Shown: positions 5,898 to 11,194 of the stretch, piece by piece
Position numbering within the stretch: position 1 is the first letter of the stretch
Layout: each line of letters starts with the position of its first letter
DNA from: Spirochaetia bacterium
Lineage (GTDB): Bacteria; Spirochaetota; Spirochaetia; Treponematales; Breznakiellaceae
Assembly: GCA_026002305.1 (NCBI GenBank)
Contig: BOBI01000068.1
Span: 1-11,194, forward strand
Reading direction: 5' to 3'
Length of the DNA: 11,194 nt
Made by a program: the position numbers and the translations under genes
The notes under the pieces: model-generated
Databases searched by the model: none
Told to the model about the DNA's origin: nothing
Seen by the model: only the letters and a program-made list of their open reading frames with translations

Positions 5898-8007
5898 ATA
5901 TTTTAACAACGAAGAAATTGTTAAAGATTATGATCATGTAATCTTTAAACGTATAATTTCGTATATAAAACCTTACCGCGCTCTTGTAGCAATTACTTTT
6001 TTAGCGTTAACGGTTTCTACCATAGGCGAGCTTATGGTTCCTGTATTTCAACAGCGTTTAATTGACAGAGCAATACTTTCAAAATATTTATCTGTTAATC
6101 TTTTAGCATTACAAAACGCCGAGGCTTCATTATCGGAAGAAGCGCATAAAAGCATATCCTTTATCAAAAGCCTTAAAGATGCCGTTAGATTGGACGATTA
6201 TTTATTTGTTCCGCTGGATCAAAATATGCGCATATCAGGTAAATCTGAAAAAGAACTGCGCGGTATGAATATTATTGAAGGTGATTCATGGTATGTTTTT
6301 GTGAATAACAAAGAAGTAACAGAAAAAATTAAACAAACGGTAAATATAATCACTGGTAAAAATAAATACGCGGCGGTAAAAATAGATGATCTAAATAATT
6401 TACCGAAAGATATTGTAAAGGATATACGCAAGGCTGATTTAAACCTTATTACAAGGGTAATAACTCTTTTATTTTTTGCGTTAATTTTTGTTTTTTTCGC
6501 AACCTTTGTACAAACATGGAGCGCCTCTTTAGTCGGGCAGAATGTAATGAAGGATATTAGGCTTGATCTATACAAAAAAACATTAAATCAATCCACAGAC
6601 TTTTTATCGCGCAACCATGTAGGAAGCATCGTAACACGATTGACCGGTGATGTTGAAACAATCAATGAGTTTTTTACCTCGTTTGTTGTTGCCTTGTTAA
6701 AAGACCTCTCCGTTATGAGCGGCGTGCTTATTACACTGTTTGTTTTATCGCCGCGCATGACCTGTGTTGTACTTGCCTGTTTGCCGCCTGTTATTATCTG
6801 CACGGCGGTAAGCCGTGTAAAAGCGAGGGATGCGTTCAGACGGCAGCGTATCGCATCTTCTTCGGTTACGGCTTATATTTCCGAGCGCCTTTCGGGTTTA
6901 CAAATTGTGCAATTATTCAGGCGCGAAGACGTAAGCAAAAAAGAGTTCGGCGTACGAAACAAGGAATTGTTGGACGCGAATATTTCAGAAATAAAAGTCT
7001 TTGCCACATTCCGCCCCATTGTCGAATTCATCGCCACCTTAACAACAGCTGCCATAATCACCGTAGGCGGAATGTTATTGCTAAACCTTACACTTTCAAT
7101 AGGTGTGTTGATAGCGTTTATCAATCTTATCGCCATGTTCTATGCGCCTGTTATGGATATTTCTGAAAAGTATACAATTTTACAATCGGCAATGGCGGGG
7201 GGAGAACGTGTATTTAATCTTTTGGACACAACGGAAATTATTCCCGGCAATGGCAAGATCGAAACCGGCAATGATGTAAAAGGAAATATCGAATTTAATA
7301 ATGTGCATTTTAGTTACAAAAGCGGCGAGGAAGTTCTAAAGGGCCTGGATTTTACAGTACACAGCGGCGAGAAAGCGGCCATTGTCGGATTTACGGGGGC
7401 AGGAAAAACAACCGTGGTAAATGTACTTTCACGCTTATGGGATATAGATAAAGGTGAAATAAAGTTAGACGGCGTAAATATCAAGGATATACCATTAAGT
7501 AACTTACGGAAAATTGTGCTGCCTGTGCTGCAGGATGTATTTTTATTTTCAGGAACAATAACTGAAAATATAACGCTGGGTTTAAATTTAACGGAAGAAG
7601 AGATAAGAGCGGCCGCAAGAACCGTGCAGGCCGACATATTTATTGAAAAACTACCCAATGGTTATAATACAATCCTCTCGGAGGGCGCAACCAACATATC
7701 CGGCGGACAGAGGCAGCTATTAAGTTTTGCCCGCGTGATTGCGCATAACCCGGCCGTTGTTGTGTTAGACGAAGCAACAAGCTCAATCGACAGTGAAACC
7801 GAAAGGCTTGTTCAAAACGGCATAAAAGAAGTTTTAAAAGGACGCACCTCTATAGTTATCGCACACAGGCTTTCGACAATCAGCGATGCCGATAGAATTC
7901 TGGTATTACGCGCCGGTGTTTTAGTGGAGCAGGGTCGCCATGACGACTTAATAAAAAAAGATGGTTTGTATGCCAATCTTTACAGACTGCAATTTCAAAA
8001 AAATTAG
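5890..8007 (+). CDS. ABC exporter half-transporter with large insertion after TM1 (BmrD-like)
   Basis: This is the partner subunit, 705 residues. Helix 1 is at about 31-53. A hydrophilic stretch of about 130 residues (54-185) separates it from helix 2 (188-208); helices 3-6 lie at about 267-287, 290-308, 377-398 and 402-420. Topology places the insertion outside the cytoplasmic membrane. A similar domain is known, as I recall, in BmrD of Bacillus. ATPase motifs are Walker A GFTGAGKTT (500-508), Q548, signature ISGGQ (603-607), Walker B VVVLDE with D627 and E628, and H659, so its own catalytic glutamate is intact. It should supply the active site, completed by the partner's LSGGQ. I chose the ATG at 5890 (MDEYFNNEE) with AGGTG 6 nt upstream. 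The in-frame ATG at 5785 lies within the preceding gene and adds no family-like sequence. Confidence 0.95.
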   Translation: MDEYFNNEEIVKDYDHVIFKRIISYIKPYRALVAITFLALTVSTIGELMVPVFQQRLIDRAILSKYLSVNLLALQNAEASLSEEAHKSISFIKSLKDAVRLDDYLFVPLDQNMRISGKSEKELRGMNIIEGDSWYVFVNNKEVTEKIKQTVNIITGKNKYAAVKIDDLNNLPKDIVKDIRKADLNLITRVITLLFFALIFVFFATFVQTWSASLVGQNVMKDIRLDLYKKTLNQSTDFLSRNHVGSIVTRLTGDVETINEFFTSFVVALLKDLSVMSGVLITLFVLSPRMTCVVLACLPPVIICTAVSRVKARDAFRRQRIASSSVTAYISERLSGLQIVQLFRREDVSKKEFGVRNKELLDANISEIKVFATFRPIVEFIATLTTAAIITVGGMLLLNLTLSIGVLIAFINLIAMFYAPVMDISEKYTILQSAMAGGERVFNLLDTTEIIPGNGKIETGNDVKGNIEFNNVHFSYKSGEEVLKGLDFTVHSGEKAAIVGFTGAGKTTVVNVLSRLWDIDKGEIKLDGVNIKDIPLSNLRKIVLPVLQDVFLFSGTITENITLGLNLTEEEIRAAARTVQADIFIEKLPNGYNTILSEGATNISGGQRQLLSFARVIAHNPAVVVLDEATSSIDSETERLVQNGIKEVLKGRTSIVIAHRLSTISDADRILVLRAGVLVEQGRHDDLIKKDGLYANLYRLQFQKN

Positions 8008-8025
8008 AAAAGAACTTTTACCAGT

Positions 8026-10515
8026 TTAACTCAAATAATCCGAAAGCCTTCTATAGGTTTGGTTGATTATATTTTTTTTATCTAGGTCAACATTTTCGGT
8101 AAGCTCATCAATTAAATTTTCAAGCGATGACAAATTTTCATTTAGCGCCGTATGAAATCCCCGGACACACTTTAGTCTGTAAATTCCGCAATTATTTGTT
8201 GTAAGACAGATAAACCCTATTTCTTTTTTGTTGGGCTTACACAAGACCGGCAGAAGGAGGACTTTAACAGCCTCGACAATTTTTTGTAAATCGGTTGTTA
8301 CATTGAATTCTTTTTTGCATGGCCGCTCGCGCGTTAAAGCGCCGTCAATTTCCATTGTTTTAACAAGGCGTAATATTAAATTTAGTTTTTCATTTTCCAG
8401 TAACATATACTTGTTCTTTATTGTTATAACGCCTTTTAGACCTTTGTATAACAACTCCCCCGTGTTATCTTTAACTTTTGAAAGTTGTTCCCACGGAAGC
8501 ACTACGCGCTTTTTATTTTTTATGGTAACAATTTCAAAAACTTCCCCGCCTATTTTTATACTATTTGTCCAATCACGTATTTGTTTCTTTTCTTTTTTAT
8601 CGGATGTTTTTTTACCGCCGTAACCGCCTGAATATAACTTATTAAAAAGGTCGCCGCCAATTTTATCGAGTGTTCCTTTTGACAAAGGAGAGACTGAACT
8701 TGCGTACATTCTTGATGTTCTGATAATTTCACCGGCGACAATAAATTCAGGATCCATCTTAAACATTACCGATCCGGGATGTATCAAAATGCGATCCGCC
8801 GTAAGGCTTCGGTAAATATCCCGCCCTTGACGCACGCATACAAATTGAATATGACCGCGCGCGAGTGAACAAAGATAATCTTCCGTAGAGCCGCCGCGCA
8901 GGATTGGAACGCCCATGCCGGATACAATAAGCTCCAACTGCTCTACAACATTTGCTATTTCCGCCATTGCTTTTTCATCAAGATAGTACTGTTTACAAAA
9001 ATATTCTTTATCGGAAGCGTTGCTATATAAATCAAATAGTTTTATATACGAAAGAAAGTCACCCAGCGGATCACGAAAATTATGATGGGCGCGCCGCGCG
9101 TCGGTTTCCTCGCCCGGCGGTAAAATGTACGGGCTTTGTGTTGAAAGAAAAGCTGCGGCAATTATGGTTTCTTGCGTAACCTGCGGATACTGCAGAATAG
9201 CTTCAACAATAATGCGTGACTGACGGGGGGCAAGAGGAAATTCCGTCATCATCTTACCAATTTTTGAAAGCGTGTTATCGGTTTCAAGGGCGCCTAATAG
9301 ACACAATGTTTCTACTGCGGAGATCAGGGCAACCCGCTCAGGCGGCGATATAAAATCAAAATCCTCAAAATTTGTAATGCCCAATTCCGCCATCCGCAGT
9401 ACAACTTCGCTTAAATCCGTGCGGTATATTTCTTCGGTTGTAAACAGGGGGCGCGATTCAAAATCAAGACGGGAATACAAACGGTAGCAGCTGCCGCTTT
9501 GTGTTCTGCCGGCGCGTCCTTTACGCTGATTACAAGACGCTTTTGATATGGGCCCCTCTACAAGACTTGATGTAAAAGTACGCGGATTGTAAAAATTTAA
9601 TTTTGAAAAACCGGAATCAATAACCGCAGTTATCCCGTCAATAGTTACGGATGTTTCCGCTATGTTAGTCGCAATTACAACTTTTGTCTTTCCCCACGGA
9701 GTCTTTTCAAAAATACGTTCCTGTTCTTCTTTGCCAAGCCGCCCGTAAAGCGGAATAATATGCAGTTTTTTACCCACGGGTCCAAAAATAAGCCTTGCCA
9801 TACAATCTTTGATAAATTTTTCACCGGATAAAAAAATCAATATATCGCCTTGTCTTTTTTCATTAACAACACGCTCTGTTATAACCGAAATTTTATTTAG
9901 AATTATTTCCTGCGATGTACTCCTGTCTGTAACAACAGGCGGCGGATCGTAAACCAATGTAACCGGATAGGTAACAGCGTCTATCTTAACAACCGGACAA
10001 TCGCCGAAGTAAGCTGAAAAAATACCGGTATTTATAGTTGCCGAAGATATTATTACTTTAAAACTATGGCGAACTTCCAAAATACGCTTTAACAGTCCTA
10101 ATATAAAATCAATGGTTAGACTTCGTTCATGCGCTTCGTCAACAATAATGCAGTTGTATTTTGAAAGCCACGGGTCCAATTTCATTTCCTGTAAAAGAAT
10201 ACCGTCGGTCATTATTTTTATTTTTGTTTTTTCGCCTGTTAAATCCGCAAAACGCATTTTATAGCCGATAATACCCGGTATTGTTTCGTTAAGCTGCCGC
10301 GCAATGTATTCGCTTACGGAAAGAACGGCGATACGGCGCGGCTGTGTAACGCCTATCATGCCGTTAGCGGCGTAACCGGCACTGTGCAATATTACAGGCA
10401 GTTGGGTCGTCTTTCCCGAACCTGTCGGACTTTCCACCACAATTACCTGACTGTTCTCTAACGCACCTAGTATTAAATCTTTGTGCTGATAAACTGGTAA
10501 CTCAGAATATTTCAT
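8026..10515 (-). CDS. hrpA: DEAH-box ATP-dependent RNA helicase, HrpA type, short form
   Basis: This cytoplasmic superfamily 2 helicase of 829 residues probably remodels RNA or ribosome-bound mRNA. Motif I SPTGSGKTT is at 29-37, Ia TQPRR at 57-61, GYKMRF at 84-89, LMTDG-like IMTDG at 101-105, II DEAH at 126-129, III SAT at 158-160, V ATNIAETSVTI at 282-292 and VI QRKGRAGRT at 330-338. Winged-helix and helicase-associated regions follow. GYKxRF and the TDGILL segment favour HrpA over HrpB. Enteric HrpA has about 1300 residues, so the long C-terminal extension is missing. The last 190 residues here are divergent, with runs such as GLKGVITIKNKYMLL. The ATG is 9 nt after TATAAT and lacks a Shine-Dalgarno sequence. 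It converges on the ABC operon across 18 nt and diverges from cobT. Confidence 0.92.
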   Translation of the reverse strand: MKYSELPVYQHKDLILGALENSQVIVVESPTGSGKTTQLPVILHSAGYAANGMIGVTQPRRIAVLSVSEYIARQLNETIPGIIGYKMRFADLTGEKTKIKIMTDGILLQEMKLDPWLSKYNCIIVDEAHERSLTIDFILGLLKRILEVRHSFKVIISSATINTGIFSAYFGDCPVVKIDAVTYPVTLVYDPPPVVTDRSTSQEIILNKISVITERVVNEKRQGDILIFLSGEKFIKDCMARLIFGPVGKKLHIIPLYGRLGKEEQERIFEKTPWGKTKVVIATNIAETSVTIDGITAVIDSGFSKLNFYNPRTFTSSLVEGPISKASCNQRKGRAGRTQSGSCYRLYSRLDFESRPLFTTEEIYRTDLSEVVLRMAELGITNFEDFDFISPPERVALISAVETLCLLGALETDNTLSKIGKMMTEFPLAPRQSRIIVEAILQYPQVTQETIIAAAFLSTQSPYILPPGEETDARRAHHNFRDPLGDFLSYIKLFDLYSNASDKEYFCKQYYLDEKAMAEIANVVEQLELIVSGMGVPILRGGSTEDYLCSLARGHIQFVCVRQGRDIYRSLTADRILIHPGSVMFKMDPEFIVAGEIIRTSRMYASSVSPLSKGTLDKIGGDLFNKLYSGGYGGKKTSDKKEKKQIRDWTNSIKIGGEVFEIVTIKNKKRVVLPWEQLSKVKDNTGELLYKGLKGVITIKNKYMLLENEKLNLILRLVKTMEIDGALTRERPCKKEFNVTTDLQKIVEAVKVLLLPVLCKPNKKEIGFICLTTNNCGIYRLKCVRGFHTALNENLSSLENLIDELTENVDLDKKNIINQTYRRLSDYLS

Positions 10516-10524
10516 GTTAAAATG

Positions 10525-10530
10525 ATTATA
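10525..10530 (-). promoter_or_regulatory. Extended -10 promoter for hrpA, leaderless type
   Basis: On the minus strand the sequence reads TGCTATAAT, a perfect -10 box with the TGn extension. Exactly 9 nt separate it from the hrpA ATG. No good -35 was found, which is usual for extended -10 promoters. There is no Shine-Dalgarno sequence in the 9 nt, so the transcript probably starts at or next to the ATG. The geometry is the same as at nadK. Confidence 0.6.
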
Positions 10531-10580
10531 GCATGATCACAAAATAGAAAACAGCATTATGCGTCATATTATTATTTAAA

Positions 10581-10585
10581 AGGGG
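10581..10585 (+). promoter_or_regulatory. Ribosome-binding site of cobT
   Basis: AGGGG lies 6 nt before the ATG at 10592 and fixes this start. Its strength contrasts with the missing Shine-Dalgarno sequences of nadK and hrpA. The promoter should lie in the 76-nt gap to hrpA; TATTAT at 10567-10572 is a possible but weak -10. The gap is too short for a cobalamin riboswitch. Confidence 0.65.
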
Positions 10586-10591
10586 TAATCA

Positions 10592-11194
10592 ATGAACCGG
10601 AGCGAAATTTTAAAAATTGAAGAGGCTATGCAAAATCATTTGGATAATCTTACAAAACCACGCGGCAGCCTTGGAAAACTTGAAGACTATTGTAAAAAAC
10701 TCAGCCGCATACAAAACAAGGCGCCTCCTTTTATAAACAAAAAATGCGTATTTGTTTTTGGAGGAGACCACGGCATAGCGCATGAATCGGTATCGCTTTA
10801 TCCTGCCGAAGTGAGTTTTCAAATGGCAATGAATATGCTTACAGGAGGTGCGGCTATAAACGCGCTTGCAAACGGCACCGGATGGGATATAACGGTTGTG
10901 GATGCCGGTATCGCTTCTGATTTTCCCGCAGACGATGTTTTAAAAGCAAAACATAAATTTATCCGGGCAAAAATTATGAAAGGCAGCCGCAATTTTTATA
11001 AAGAAAGCGCAATGACAGAAGATGAAACCGAAGAAGCGATAAACAAGGGCAGGGAAATTGCCGCCGCACACATTCAAAAGGCAGAATATTTCGCCGGCAT
11101 GATTTTCCCCGTGCCCGAAATTGTGTTCCAGATTATAACCCCGGTGTTTCAACACATTGTTATACTCGTTTTCTATCTTCCAACGGGCGCGGGC
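10592..11194 (+). CDS. cobT: Nicotinate-nucleotide--dimethylbenzimidazole phosphoribosyltransferase, 5' part, apparently broken
   Basis: CobT transfers phosphoribose from nicotinate mononucleotide to the lower-ligand base (such as dimethylbenzimidazole), making the alpha-ribazole phosphate needed to assemble cobamides. Family features seen are LTKPRGSLGKLE at 20-31, GGDHGIAHESVSLYPAEV at 57-74, MLTGGAAIN at 82-90 and VVDAGI at 102-107, and KGSRNF follows. After about residue 170 (base 11101) the expected GEMGIGNTT motif is absent and the frame continues with IFPVPEIVFQ, unlike any CobT. The frame stays open to the window edge. The family has about 350 residues and its catalytic glutamate lies in the missing second half, so this copy should be inactive unless the junction is an assembly error. 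The opposite strand beyond the break resembles a transposase. Confidence 0.85.
   Translation, partial: MNRSEILKIEEAMQNHLDNLTKPRGSLGKLEDYCKKLSRIQNKAPPFINKKCVFVFGGDHGIAHESVSLYPAEVSFQMAMNMLTGGAAINALANGTGWDITVVDAGIASDFPADDVLKAKHKFIRAKIMKGSRNFYKESAMTEDETEEAINKGREIAAAHIQKAEYFAGMIFPVPEIVFQIITPVFQHIVILVFYLPTGAG
11102..11194 (-). mobile_element. DDE transposase C-terminal fragment (IS4-like)
   Basis: The minus strand reads inward from the window edge as ARARWKIENEYNNVLK, then HRGYNLEHNFGHGEN. The pattern RWxIENExNxxLKxxGYxLEHNFGHG is familiar from the C-terminal end of DDE transposases, where the first glutamate of IEN would be the third catalytic acid. The match may extend through HAGEIFCLLN to about 11072, which overlaps the last recognisable cobT codons, so the exact junction is unclear. 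After that the frame only reads cobT antisense and stops at 10940. The usual hydrophobic C-terminus, stop codon and terminal inverted repeat are not visible. The identification is from memory of the motif; the exact IS family is uncertain. Confidence 0.55.

Noticed and set aside
8008..8025. Bidirectional terminator between the ABC operon and hrpA
   Set aside because: The only pairing is AAAAG (8008-8012) with CTTTT (8015-8019) around 2 nt, which is too weak and too tight to count.
10516..10591. Cobalamin riboswitch upstream of cobT
   Set aside because: The gap is 76 nt, shared with the hrpA promoter, and shows no B12-box-like sequence or extended fold.
10940..11155. Minus-strand 71-codon frame starting MLKHRGYNLEHNFGHG
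   Set aside because: The first part is real transposase-like coding that begins further upstream, beyond the window edge. The rest is antisense cobT up to a chance stop, so it is not an independent gene.

Overview
The window looks like a piece of a spirochaete chromosome, most likely Treponema or a close relative. This rests on the tightly overlapping nadK-recN pair, the style of the proteins and the intermediate G+C. It is an inference from recalled gene order and protein similarity; no database comparison was possible.

Layout. Bases 1-715 hold no convincing gene but are dense in palindromes: two copies of a 21-nt REP-like hairpin, three further hairpins, and a long imperfect inverted repeat (about 266-378 paired with 527-638) around a 148-nt core that contains small hairpins. 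Bases 716-8007 are one compact plus-strand cluster: NAD kinase (nadK), DNA repair ATPase recN, an unrecognised 271-residue soluble protein, and two ABC exporter half-transporters. Three of its four junctions are identical 8-nt ATG-NN-stop overlaps and the fourth is a 5-nt gap, so it reads as one translationally coupled operon. An HrpA-type DEAH-box RNA helicase lies on the minus strand (8026-10515), converging on the operon with only 18 nt between. Divergent from it, cobT (lower-ligand activation for cobamides) starts at 10592 behind a good ribosome-binding site. Its homology stops near 11101, where the opposite strand begins to look like the C-terminal region of a DDE transposase.

How the genes fit together. 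NadK makes NADP and RecN acts on double-strand breaks. They share a transcript but have no obvious biochemical link to the exporter pair. The two ABC proteins look like a BmrC/BmrD- or TM287/288-type heterodimer: the first has Asp at the catalytic Walker B glutamate position, and the second keeps Glu and carries a large insertion, predicted to be extracytoplasmic, between TM1 and TM2. nadK and hrpA both have TATAAT exactly 9 nt before their ATG and no Shine-Dalgarno sequence, which suggests leaderless transcripts.

The points most worth a second look are the unexplained long inverted repeat with its hairpin cluster, the paired leaderless-type promoters, and the cobT/transposase junction at the right edge. 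No clearly new multi-gene system was found.
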